From positions 1-64,000 of the forward strand of contig NZ_CADESW010000023.1 in assembly GCF_902830275.1 (NCBI RefSeq): a stretch of 64,000 nucleotides of DNA, in the 5' to 3' direction. A program made the translations under genes and the position numbers. The notes beneath the pieces are model-generated. The model ran no database searches. It was not told the origin of the DNA and saw nothing but the letters and a program-made list of their open reading frames with translations. This DNA is from Burkholderia stagnalis. Lineage in GTDB: Bacteria > Pseudomonadota > Gammaproteobacteria > Burkholderiales > Burkholderiaceae. This document shows, piece after piece, positions 16,467 to 27,629 of this stretch (positions within the stretch are counted from its first letter, which is position 1; every line of letters starts with the position of its first letter).

Positions 16467-17230
16467 GGGGTGATTTGCATTAAGCGCGGGGCGCGCGCCG
16501 GCCCGCTGTGACACAGACTGGATTGTTCCCGAACTCGCTTTGATTTGGCTTTGGATGCCCCGCTCACGCGGTCGAGGAAAAACTCGCGGTGAATCAGGGC
16601 AGGCCGCATAGGGCAAATGCGGGGGACCCAGCGGAATCGCCCGCATTGTCGCCGATCGGGGCCGGCGAGCGGGCTCGGGGCCACTTCCCTACCGAAAGAG
16701 CTCTTTCTGTCGTGAACAGGAGGTAGCCTTGATCGCCGGCTGCTTTGTTTTTTGCGGTTTTTGCGGCGTCAGCCTTTGAACCCAAAAACCGTTTCACATC
16801 CCCGTTCGGGGGCTGCGACTCACTTTTCCTTGCGTTCTGCAGAGAAAAGTAAGCAAAAGAAGGCAGACCTGCCGGGAGCAGAGGAATCAGATCTAACTCA
16901 GGTCCGCTTGCTGGATTGTGAGGAAGCGGCACTAACCCCCTGCCGTTCGCCGCTCACAACGCCACTTCCTCTCAAACTGGGGATCGTCAATTCCGCAGCG
17001 CAATACGCTGGATAGCCTCCGGTACTTCCCACAGCTACCGCTTCGCAATGCCTGCCACCACGCCCAGCCCGCTTTGCGGATTCGCCGTGAGTGCGATGGC
17101 CCCCGTGCACGCACGGTTTGGTTTCCGCTACGCGGAAACTACGCGTCGCCCGCGGGTGCCTGTCACGAACCAACGAGGGTCGAGTGCCTGTGGTGGCTTG
17201 AACCGGTCGCGGCGGTATTGCGGAATTCGG
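16467..17230. other. Non-coding stretch with a decayed intergenic repeat
   Basis: Roughly 760 nt with no convincing gene. It should contain the promoter of the two-component operon at its left end. The middle holds an inverted repeat of a type seen between genes in many beta- and gamma-proteobacteria. A small palindrome, TTTCCGC TACGC GGAAA, lies near 17125. Codon bias is absent in every frame. Confidence 0.5.
16822..16850. repeat. Inverted repeat ACTTTTC / GAAAAGT
   Basis: Seven-bp arms separated by 15 nt, with CTTTTGCTTAC just outside on the minus strand. The wording resembles dispersed intergenic repeats with ACTTTTC...GAAAAGT cores common in Cupriavidus, Ralstonia and Xanthomonas. Only one copy is seen in this window. 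Confidence 0.4.
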
Positions 17231-17794
17231 TCATGACGACGCTGGCTCCTCATCGAGGCACTGCACCGGCGCAGTGCGGCCGTGCGCCGGCTGGACCGCG
17301 AGCGCGGCAGCCACGAACCGCCCACAGACGCTCTCGTTGCCCGCGCCGATCGCGCGGATCCGCGCCATCCCCGCACACCGAACCGCCTCGCGCCGCAGCA
17401 CGTCGGCCAGCAGCGCGCGGCAATGATGCGCGCACTCGTCGACACTGTCCCAGAACACGGCCTCCACGCCGTCGCGGAACATCGCCACATGCTCGCCCGT
17501 GCGCTGCGCGCACAGCCGGAACGCCACAGTGGTTGTTGAGACAACCAACTTGCGAACCTTTCCAGCCGTCTGGAAGCTGCGCCGCAACCACGGATAAAGC
17601 TGACTGACGATCTCGTCCTGAGTCAGACCTTCGCCGGAGACAGGACGCGTCTCAAGCGGAAACTCAGCTTCCGACGCCCAAGCCCACAGACAATCCAGAG
17701 CGCGCAAAGTCCTGACGAGACAGTTGACGGACAACCTCGGACGCAGGCGCTTAATGAGATAAGCGTTACCCCGGTACTGGCTGCCGCTCGGCAT
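17231..17794 (-). pseudogene. Chimeric ORF: integrase N-terminus joined to glycosyltransferase C-terminus
   Basis: A 187-residue reading frame. Its first 85-95 residues (LIKRLRPRLSVNCLVRTLRA; GLTQDEIVSQLYPWLRR) look like the N-terminal arm of a tyrosine-type site-specific integrase, but the catalytic domain is absent. The remainder (RTGEHVAMFRDGVEAVFWDS; ECAHHCRALLADVLRRE) resembles the C-terminus of CgeB-like glycosyltransferases. The join lies between about 17505 and 17550, at or beside a 7-bp inverted repeat TGGTTGT TGAG ACAACCA at 17530-17547. The simplest reading is a deletion or integration scar at the right edge of the mobile region. Both halves should be non-functional. Confidence 0.55.
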
Positions 17795-18066
17795 CTAGCA
17801 GGATTGGAAAGCGCTCCCCCCGGATGCATGACTGTGACCACGTGAAATCGCACATGCATGTGCCGCTCTCCCTGACGGTGCCGACTCAAGGTACGCAATG
17901 TTTACGACCTTTTCGTGGCAACACCCGGGGAAGCTCATCCCTCTATATGGCGAACACCTAAAGTTGACGATTTGCGTTATGAGCGAAAAATCGCCGGCAG
18001 CCGCAGTACCCCTCCGACGAATGTGACGGGTCAGGGAACGCTCTGAATCCCCAATATACAAAGCAA
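17795..18066. other. Non-coding stretch beyond the mobile region
   Basis: About 270 nt without a supported gene, between the chimeric ORF and the ssb terminator. It is A+T-richer than the core sequence that follows, and I see no repeats or RNA gene in it. Confidence 0.4.
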
Positions 18067-18088
18067 AACCCCGCACAAAGGCGGGGTT
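18063..18088 (-). terminator. ssb intrinsic terminator
   Basis: On the minus strand AACCCCGC and GCGGGGTT pair across a 6-nt loop, followed by a T-rich tail. It lies 28 nt after the ssb stop. Confidence 0.8.
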
Positions 18089-18116
18089 GATGTTTATAGT
18101 TTTTGGTTACAAGAAC

Positions 18117-18674
18117 TTAGAACGGAATATCGTCATCCATCTCATCGAACCCGCCGCCAGCCGGCGCACTCGGACGGCTCGGCGCACCGCCACCACCGCC
18201 ACGCGCCGCGCCGCCGGCACGACCACCACCGCCACCGCCGCCGCCACGTTCCATCTGCTCGCCACGGCCGCCACCGCCACCGCCGCCGTAGCCACCACCG
18301 TAGCCGCCTTCGTCACCGCCACCGCCGCCGCCCGAACCGCCGCGGCCGCCGAGCATCTGCATCTGGTCGGCGACGATTTCGGTCGAGTAACGGTCCTGGC
18401 CGTCCTGGCCTTGCCACTTGCGGGTGCGGATGCGGCCCTCGATGTACACCGACGAACCCTTCTTCAGGTATTCGCTGACGATTTCCGCGAGGCGGCCGAA
18501 GAACGCGACGCGATGCCACTCGGTCATTTCCTTGAATTCGCCGCTCGCCTTGTCCTTGTAGCGGTCGGTCGTCGCGAGACGGATGTTCGCAACCGCGTCG
18601 CCGCTCGGCAGGTAACGGACTTCAGGATCGGCGCCGAGATTGCCGACGAGGATGACCTTGTTGACGGATGCCAT
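18117..18674 (-). CDS. ssb: Single-stranded DNA-binding protein
   Basis: A 185-residue protein. The OB-fold at residues 1-110 starts [20 protein letters not shown] and includes [14 protein letters not shown] and the RTRKWQ strand. A long Gly-rich linker follows, and the acidic tip MDDDIPF at the C-terminus recruits repair and replication partners. SSB binds single-stranded DNA as a tetramer in replication, repair and recombination. GGAG lies 6 nt before the ATG. The linker of about 60 residues is nearly all Gly with some Arg. Unlike E. coli, where ssb and uvrA are adjacent and divergent, an MFS gene lies between them here. Confidence 0.97.
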   Translation of the reverse strand: MASVNKVILVGNLGADPEVRYLPSGDAVANIRLATTDRYKDKASGEFKEMTEWHRVAFFGRLAEIVSEYLKKGSSVYIEGRIRTRKWQGQDGQDRYSTEIVADQMQMLGGRGGSGGGGGGDEGGYGGGYGGGGGGGRGEQMERGGGGGGGGRAGGAARGGGGGAPSRPSAPAGGGFDEMDDDIPF

Positions 18675-18775
18675 GTGTTTCTCCAATAGATTCGATGCCG
18701 GGCCGCTCGCGGATCACGTCGAGCCGGCCCGCCGGGCAGCCCGGCAAGCCCCGCCGATGCGAGCCCGGATAAGGG

Positions 18776-19963
18776 TCAGGCCTTGCGCGGCGGCGCTTTC
18801 ATGCTGGCCGCGATTATAAGCCACGCGGCGACGAGGCCAGAGCAGGCAAAAAACACCGTGTTCGCCCCCCCGTGCTTCAGCAGCCAGCCGCCCACGACGC
18901 CGCCGAGCGCGAGCCCGATCGATTGCGTCGTGTTGTACACGCCCGTGGCCGCGCCCTTGCGCGAGCCCGGCGCGAGCTTCGACACCAGCGAAGGCTGCGA
19001 AGCTTCCAGGATGTTGAAGCCGAGAAAATAGATGAACAGGATCGCCGCCACCATCAGGATGGTATGCGGCGCGCTGCCCAGCAGCAATTGGCCGATCAGG
19101 ATAGCCAGGATGCCGCCGAGCAGCACCGGCTTCATCTTGCCCCGTTTTTCCGCGACGATGATCGCCGGCACCATCATCACGAACGCGAGCCCCATTACCG
19201 GCAGGTAGACCTTCCAGTGCGACGCGACCGGCAGCCCGCCGTCGACGAGCAGGCGCGGCACGACGAGGAACAGCGCGGTCTGCGTCGCATGCAGCACGAG
19301 CACGCCGAAATTCAGGCGCAGCAGCTCGACGTTGTGCAGCACCTCGGCGAACGGCGCCGGCACGTGCACGGGCTTCGGCGCATTGGGCACGACCCACAGC
19401 ACGACGCCGATCGCGAGCAGCGACAGCACGCCGACCAGCGCGAACAGCCCGTTCATCCCGACCCAGTGGAACACGATCGGCGCGCCGACGATCGCGACCG
19501 CGAACGACACGCCGATCGACCCGCCGACCATCGCCATCGCCTTGGTGCGGTTCTGCTCGGAGGTCAGGTCGGCGATGAACGCGAGCACCGCGGACGACAC
19601 GGCGCCCATCCCCTGGATCACGCGGCCGACGATGATCCACGTGATGTCGTGCGCGAACGCGGCGACGAAGCTGCCGATCGCGAAGATCACCAGGCCGGTG
19701 GCGATCACCGGCTTGCGGCCGAACTTGTCGGACGCCCAGCCGTAGAAGATGTAGAGCAGCGACTGCGTGACGCCGTAGGCCCCGAGCGCGATGCCGACGA
19801 GCAGCACGTTGTCGCCGCCCGGAATGGTTTTCGCGTAGACCGAGAATACCGGCATGATCATGAACAGGCCGAGCATGCGCAGCGCGAAGATCGCCGCGAG
19901 CGACGTGGTCGCGCGCAACTCGGGCGCGCTCATGCGGGAAGACGTGGCGGACGGATTGGACAT
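18776..19963 (-). CDS. MFS transporter
   Basis: A 395-residue protein with 12 predicted membrane helices and the MFS loop motif [12 protein letters not shown] between helices 2 and 3. It looks like a drug or metabolite efflux permease of the inner membrane; the substrate cannot be told. The start at 19963 gives a short hydrophilic lead before helix 1. It lies 101 nt upstream of ssb on the same strand and diverges from uvrA across about 260 nt, an arrangement common in Burkholderia. Confidence 0.9.
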   Translation of the reverse strand: MSNPSATSSRMSAPELRATTSLAAIFALRMLGLFMIMPVFSVYAKTIPGGDNVLLVGIALGAYGVTQSLLYIFYGWASDKFGRKPVIATGLVIFAIGSFVAAFAHDITWIIVGRVIQGMGAVSSAVLAFIADLTSEQNRTKAMAMVGGSIGVSFAVAIVGAPIVFHWVGMNGLFALVGVLSLLAIGVVLWVVPNAPKPVHVPAPFAEVLHNVELLRLNFGVLVLHATQTALFLVVPRLLVDGGLPVASHWKVYLPVMGLAFVMMVPAIIVAEKRGKMKPVLLGGILAILIGQLLLGSAPHTILMVAAILFIYFLGFNILEASQPSLVSKLAPGSRKGAATGVYNTTQSIGLALGGVVGGWLLKHGGANTVFFACSGLVAAWLIIAASMKAPPRKA

Positions 19964-20224
19964 CGGGAATGAATTTCGAATGATCGGAATGGCCGCCCGG
20001 CGGCGGACGGCGGAAGATCAGCGCCGTGGCCCGGGCGATCGGCCGGGCGCGGCGCGAGCCGTCGGCAAGCCGTTGCGGCGCACGCAAGGCCGTGTGGCGC
20101 GGCGGCCATCCCGGCGTGCGCGGCCGCCTTGCTGACAGCTGCTGCAAAGGTCGGGAGCCCCGAACGACGGTCTCGAAAAGCCGTTATAGTAGCAGGTTTG
20201 GTTCCCCTCCTTTTTGCCAGGTTC

Positions 20225-23110
<2,886 letters not shown>

Positions 23111-23369
23111 CCCCGCCCCGCATCGCGCGCGGCCGGACGGCCGCGCGCCCCTCCCTTCTCCCGCGCCGGGCCGCAACTGCCCGCCGCGCGTCATCGTTTT
23201 CCCGTCCGTGCTTTCGCCAGCCGCCAACCGCCGGTTTTGCGCCCAAAATGGCAGCTATACTTTACGGTCGTAAGGTTCGCTCGCCCGCACCGACCGGGTG
23301 CGCACGAGGCGAACGCCGCCCGTCCGGCCGCGCCGCATGGGGCTGGAGCAAGCGACACAGGAAGAAACG

Positions 23370-24455
23370 ATGGAAAAGCAACAAGAGACACCACGCGACG
23401 GGCAGAACAAGGAGCCGCACCTGCGCAGCGTCCGGCTGACGAGCGACTTCAGCCTGCCGAGGCTGTCGGCAATCGAGATCGGCAGCTACCTGCTGGCGAT
23501 CGTCGCGATGGTGCTCATCCTCGAGCTGAAGCTGCTCGGCGGGCTCCTGGCCGGCCTGCTCGTCTACCAGCTCGTCCACATGATCGCGCCCGTGATCGAG
23601 CGCCACACGACGAGCCAGCGCGCGCGCTGGGTCGCGGTCGTGCTGCTGTCCGTCACGATCGTCGGCGCGCTCACGGGCCTGACGATCGGCATCATGGAGC
23701 ACTTCGAGCACACGGTGCCGAACCTGCAGAGCCTGCTCGGCCAGTTGATGCAGATCGTCGAGCAGACCCGCGCCCGCACGCCGGCCTGGATCGCGAACCT
23801 GCTGCCGGTCGACGTCGAGCAGATGAAGGCAAAGGCCGCCGTCCTGATGAACACCCACATGGACCAGCTCCAGCAGAGCGGCAAGAACGTCGCGCGCGGC
23901 TTCGGCCATGTGCTGTTCGGGATGATCATCGGCGCGATGATCGCGATCGGCGTCGAGCACAACAAGCCGCGCATGCCGCTGTCGACCGCGCTCGTCACGC
24001 GCGTGTCGCGCTTCTCCGACGCGTTCCGCCGGATCGTGTTCGCGCAGATCAAGATCTCGGCGATCAACGCGTTCTTCACGGGCATCTACCTGCTCGTCGT
24101 GCTGCCGGTCTTCCACGAGCGGCTGCCGCTGTCGAAGACGCTCGTGCTCATCACGTTCATCGTCGGCCTGCTGCCGGTGATCGGCAACCTGATCTCGAAC
24201 ACGCTGATCGTCGCCGTGTCGCTGTCGGTGAGCATGGGCACCGCGATCGGGTCGCTCGTCTTCCTGATCGTGATCCACAAGCTCGAATACTTCCTGAACG
24301 CGAAGATCATCGGCAGCCAGATCGAATCGCGCGCGTGGGAGCTGCTGCTCGCGATGCTCGTGATGGAGGCCGCGTTCGGGCTGCCGGGCGTGATCGCCGC
24401 GCCGATCTTCTATGCGTACCTGAAACGCGAGCTGCATGCGCTGCGGCTGATCTGA
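23370..24455 (+). CDS. AI-2E / PerM-family permease
   Basis: A 361-residue inner-membrane protein with about eight hydrophobic helices and a central hydrophilic loop, as in the AI-2E transporter (PerM/TqsA) family. The helix pair near residues 265-290 carries the family-typical LLPVIGNLISNTLIV. Family members export autoinducer-2 or act as Na+/H+ antiporters; the substrate here is unknown. The start at 23370 has AGGA upstream; a possible -10 (TATACT) lies near 23256. It is convergent with purU across a strong shared terminator. Confidence 0.85.
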   Translation: MEKQQETPRDGQNKEPHLRSVRLTSDFSLPRLSAIEIGSYLLAIVAMVLILELKLLGGLLAGLLVYQLVHMIAPVIERHTTSQRARWVAVVLLSVTIVGALTGLTIGIMEHFEHTVPNLQSLLGQLMQIVEQTRARTPAWIANLLPVDVEQMKAKAAVLMNTHMDQLQQSGKNVARGFGHVLFGMIIGAMIAIGVEHNKPRMPLSTALVTRVSRFSDAFRRIVFAQIKISAINAFFTGIYLLVVLPVFHERLPLSKTLVLITFIVGLLPVIGNLISNTLIVAVSLSVSMGTAIGSLVFLIVIHKLEYFLNAKIIGSQIESRAWELLLAMLVMEAAFGLPGVIAAPIFYAYLKRELHALRLI

Positions 24456-24481
24456 GCGCGCGCCGCCGCACGCGACGAAAA

Positions 24482-24511
24482 AACGCCGCGCCCGTTGCCG
24501 GGCGCGGCGTT
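24482..24511. terminator. Bidirectional terminator between the permease gene and purU
   Basis: A 13-bp perfect stem (AACGCCGCGCCCG) with a TTGC loop, preceded by AAAA and followed by T-rich sequence, so it can serve both convergent genes. Confidence 0.85.
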
Positions 24512-24537
24512 GTCGTTTTCGGGCTGCGAGCGTCGGC

Positions 24538-25422
24538 TCAGCGGAACACGACGGTTTTCGTCCCGTTCAGCACGATGCGGTGCTCGACGTGCCACTTCAC
24601 CGCGCGCGCGAGCGTCACGCACTCGACGTCGCGGCCGATCGCGGTCAGCTGGTCCGGCGTCATGCTGTGGTCGACGCGCTCCACTTCCTGCTCGATGATC
24701 GGGCCTTCGTCGAGGTCGGTCGTCACGTAGTGCGCAGTCGCGCCGATCAGCTTCACGCCGCGGTCGAACGCCTGGTAGTACGGCTTCGCGCCCTTGAAGC
24801 TCGGCAGGAACGAATGGTGGATGTTGATCGCGCGCCCGGCGAGCTGCTTGCACAGGTTCGGCGACAGGATCTGCATGTAGCGCGCCAGCACGACGAGGTC
24901 GGCCTGGTGCTCGTCGATCACCTCCAGCACGCGCGCTTCCTGCGCGGCCTTCGCGGCGTCGGACGAGCCGCCGACGAGCGGGAAGTGATGGAACGGAATG
25001 TCGTAGCTCGCGGCGAGCTGGTAGAACTCCTTGTGATTCGACACGATCGCCGGAATCTCGATCGGCAGCTGGCCCGTGCGGTAGCGGAACAGCAGGTCGT
25101 TCAGGCAATGGCCGATCTTCGACACCATGATCACGACGCGCGGCTTTACCGCCGCGTCATGCAGCTCCCAGCGCATCGCGAACTGCTCGGCGAGCGGCGC
25201 GAACTGCGTGCGCAGCGCGTCGAGCGTCGTCGCGGCGTCCGCGCCGTTGCCGTCCTGGTCGAAATGCACGCGCATGAAGAATTCGCTGGTGCGGCTGTCG
25301 CCGAACTGCGCCGAATCGAGGATGTTGCTGCCGCGCTCGAACAGGAAGCCCGAGACCGCGTGGACGATGCCGTGCCGGTCGGGGCACGACAGTTTCAGGA
25401 TAAAGCTGTGATCGGCCGACAT
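24538..25422 (-). CDS. purU: Formyltetrahydrofolate deformylase
   Basis: A 294-residue protein. An N-terminal ACT domain (residues 5-85; FILKLSCPDRHGIVHAVSG) is followed by a formyltransferase domain with HHSFLPSFKGAKPYYQAF and the catalytic HYVTTDLDEGPII segment. PurU hydrolyses 10-formyl-THF to formate and THF, balancing one-carbon pools and supplying formate for PurT. Length is normal. It is convergent with the upstream permease gene. Confidence 0.95.
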   Translation of the reverse strand: MSADHSFILKLSCPDRHGIVHAVSGFLFERGSNILDSAQFGDSRTSEFFMRVHFDQDGNGADAATTLDALRTQFAPLAEQFAMRWELHDAAVKPRVVIMVSKIGHCLNDLLFRYRTGQLPIEIPAIVSNHKEFYQLAASYDIPFHHFPLVGGSSDAAKAAQEARVLEVIDEHQADLVVLARYMQILSPNLCKQLAGRAINIHHSFLPSFKGAKPYYQAFDRGVKLIGATAHYVTTDLDEGPIIEQEVERVDHSMTPDQLTAIGRDVECVTLARAVKWHVEHRIVLNGTKTVVFR

Positions 25423-25485
25423 GACCGTTACTCCCTTCGTTTCCGTATTCGTGAAATGGCCCGCGCCGGGCCGCCGGACAGCCGC

Positions 25486-26334
25486 TCAGGCCACCGGCGC
25501 GAACAGCGCGTCGATGCCCGCCGCGTCGCCGGCGGCGAGCCAGCGGTGGCGCAGCAGCGTGTCGAGCATCGCGAGGCTCGCGTCCATCGTCGCCTGGCCG
25601 CCCCGCAGCCAGCCGATCACCTCGGGCACGCCGGCCAGCAGGTGTTCGGCGACCTCGCCGTCCTGGTTGTGCGGCGCGAAGTCGCGCGGCAGCGGCAGGT
25701 CGTAGACGAAGATCAGTTCGGACTGCGTCCCTTCCGGCAGCGAGCAGAGCACCTGCACCGCGCGGCCCGCGATCGCGCGCGCCGCCAGCTCCGGCGGAAT
25801 GCCCGCTTCCTCCCAGCACTCCTTGGCCAGCGTCTCGTGAACGCCGAGGCCCCAGCCGATGCCGCCCGCGACGACGTTGTCGAGCATGCCGGGGTCGGTC
25901 GCCTTGGTCGCGCTGCGGCGGCCGAGCCACATCCGCGGCGCGTCCGATGGAGCCGCATATTCTACGATGCCGTTCAGGTGCACCGCATAAGTCTGCGTGC
26001 CGAAGAAGCGCGACGCGGCCCGCTCGATGTACGCGAGCGGCGGATCGTCGAAGCGGTTGCGGATCGCGTAGATCTCGTCGCGCCAGCCGGGAATCGCGCC
26101 TTCGGCCGCGAGCGCGCCGATCGCGCTCGCGAGCGCCATGCTGCGCGCGTCGACCGTGTCGTAGCGCTCGGACAGCACGACGCGGTCGTCCGACAGCTCG
26201 AACACGTCGGGCCAGCGGGCAAGCCGCGCGACGTCGGCACGGCGCACCCAGCCCACGGCCACGCCGTCGATCACGAAACGCAGGTGCGCGGCCGGGTCGA
26301 AGCGGCGCGCGGCGGCAATGCAGGGAAACGTCAT
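25486..26334 (-). CDS. Nudix hydrolase with DUF4743 N-terminus
   Basis: A 282-residue protein. The C-terminal half is a Nudix domain with the box spread over GGIGWGLGVHETLAKECWEEAGI; Lys replaces the usual Arg of the REUXEE core. The N-terminal half is the DUF4743-like region found in thiamine-pyrophosphokinase-associated Nudix proteins of yeast and bacteria. These proteins hydrolyse nucleoside-diphosphate-linked or oxidised thiamine phosphates. The start at 26334 has GGAG 6 nt upstream and follows the LysE stop by 11 nt, so the two are probably co-transcribed. Confidence 0.85.
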   Translation of the reverse strand: MTFPCIAAARRFDPAAHLRFVIDGVAVGWVRRADVARLARWPDVFELSDDRVVLSERYDTVDARSMALASAIGALAAEGAIPGWRDEIYAIRNRFDDPPLAYIERAASRFFGTQTYAVHLNGIVEYAAPSDAPRMWLGRRSATKATDPGMLDNVVAGGIGWGLGVHETLAKECWEEAGIPPELAARAIAGRAVQVLCSLPEGTQSELIFVYDLPLPRDFAPHNQDGEVAEHLLAGVPEVIGWLRGGQATMDASLAMLDTLLRHRWLAAGDAAGIDALFAPVA

Positions 26335-26345
26335 CGGCCGCTCCG

Positions 26346-26960
26346 TCAGTCCTTCAGCGCGACGCGGATGCCGATCGCGATGAACGTCGCGCCGGCGATC
26401 CGGTCGAGCCACACGCCCGCCTTCGGCCGGCGCTTCAGCCACGTGCCGATCGCGCCGGCGCACACGCCGAACAGCGAGAAGACCACGGCCGTCTGCAGCA
26501 TGAACAGCGCGCCGAGTTCGAACATCTGCAGCGTCACGGGCTGCGCGCCGTGCGGATCGACGAACTGCGGCAGGAACACGACGAAGAACAGCGTGACCTT
26601 CGGGTTCATCAGGTTGCCGATCACGCTCTGGCGGAAGATCGACCACAGCGGCTGCGGCGCGCGCTCGTGCGCGGTGGCGAGGCCCTGGCTGCGCAGCGCC
26701 TTGATGCCGATCCAGATCAGGTACGCGGCGCCCGCGAGCTTCAGGATCTGGAAGGCGACCGGCGACGAGCGCAGCACCGCCGCGACGCCGAGCGCCGCGA
26801 GCGTCGTGTGGAACGTCACGCCGGCGGCAAAGCCGAGCGCGGCGACGAGGCCGGCCGCGCGGCCTTGCGAGATGCCGCGCGCGAGCACCTGCAGGTTGTC
26901 CGGGCCGGGCGCGAACGTGATCGCGATCGACGTGGCGAGAAACAGCATGAAATTCGGCAT
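26346..26960 (-). CDS. LysE/RhtB-family exporter
   Basis: A 204-residue inner-membrane protein with six hydrophobic helices. The conserved N-terminal region ITFAPGPDNLQVLARGISQG and the FRQSVIGNLMNPKVTLFF segment are typical of the LysE/RhtB amino-acid exporters. The substrate is unknown. It lies between apt (26 nt upstream) and the Nudix gene (11 nt downstream), all on the minus strand. Confidence 0.93.
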   Translation of the reverse strand: MPNFMLFLATSIAITFAPGPDNLQVLARGISQGRAAGLVAALGFAAGVTFHTTLAALGVAAVLRSSPVAFQILKLAGAAYLIWIGIKALRSQGLATAHERAPQPLWSIFRQSVIGNLMNPKVTLFFVVFLPQFVDPHGAQPVTLQMFELGALFMLQTAVVFSLFGVCAGAIGTWLKRRPKAGVWLDRIAGATFIAIGIRVALKD

Positions 26961-26986
26961 CGTGGCCTCGCTGGGTGGGCCGGCGC

Positions 26987-27553
26987 TCAGTGGCCGGAGA
27001 ACTCGGTAACCGTGTACACGGGCAGTCCTGCATCGCGCAGCAGCGCCGAGCCGCCGAGATCCGGCAGGTCGATGATCGCCGCGCCCTCGACGACGACCGC
27101 GCCGAGCCGCTGCAGCAGGTTGCGCCCCGCCATCATCGTGCCGCCGGTCGCGATCAGGTCGTCCATCACGATCACGCGGTCGCCGGGCCGGCACGCATCC
27201 TCATGGATCTCGACGGTCGCGCTGCCGTATTCGAGCTCGTACGACTCGCGCTGCGTCTTGTACGGCAGCTTGCCGACCTTGCGGATCGGCACGAAGCCGA
27301 CGCTCAGCTCGTACGCGACGATCGGCGCGATGATGAAGCCGCGCGCGTCGAGGCCCGCGACGTAGTCGAGCTTCGCGTCCACATAGCGCTCGACGAACAG
27401 GTCGACCAGCACGCGCAGCGCCTTCGGGCTCTGCAGCAGCGTCGTGATGTCGCGGAACTGCACGCCCGGCTGCGGCCAGTCCGGCACCGTGCGGATCTGG
27501 CTGTGGATGAAGGCGGCGGGATCGAGCGGCGCGCCCGACGACGAATGCGGCAT
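26987..27553 (-). CDS. apt: Adenine phosphoribosyltransferase
   Basis: A 188-residue purine-salvage enzyme that makes AMP from adenine and PRPP. It has the PRPP-binding motif [14 protein letters not shown], the flexible loop region [20 protein letters not shown] and the N-terminal [16 protein letters not shown]. Length is normal. It is the first gene of an apt-lysE-Nudix string and begins just downstream of the kefB-type terminator. Confidence 0.96.
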   Translation of the reverse strand: MPHSSSGAPLDPAAFIHSQIRTVPDWPQPGVQFRDITTLLQSPKALRVLVDLFVERYVDAKLDYVAGLDARGFIIAPIVAYELSVGFVPIRKVGKLPYKTQRESYELEYGSATVEIHEDACRPGDRVIVMDDLIATGGTMMAGRNLLQRLGAVVVEGAAIIDLPDLGGSALLRDAGLPVYTVTEFSGH

Positions 27554-27563
27554 GGAATTCTCC

Positions 27564-27599
27564 GAAAAAAACGGTGCGCGATATTTCGGGCACCGTTTT
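27564..27599 (-). terminator. Terminator of the CPA2 antiporter gene
   Basis: On the minus strand ACGGTGC pairs with GCACCGT across a 12-nt loop, followed by a run of T. It separates the antiporter gene from apt. Confidence 0.75.
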
Positions 27600-27629
27600 G
27601 AAAATACGGGTCAGGTTATGAATCGCTGC

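Noticed and set aside
20132-20147. Possible LexA box before uvrA (CTG-N10-CAA)
   Set aside because: The second half-site is CAA, not CAG, and the flanking T/A pattern is absent, so I do not call SOS control.
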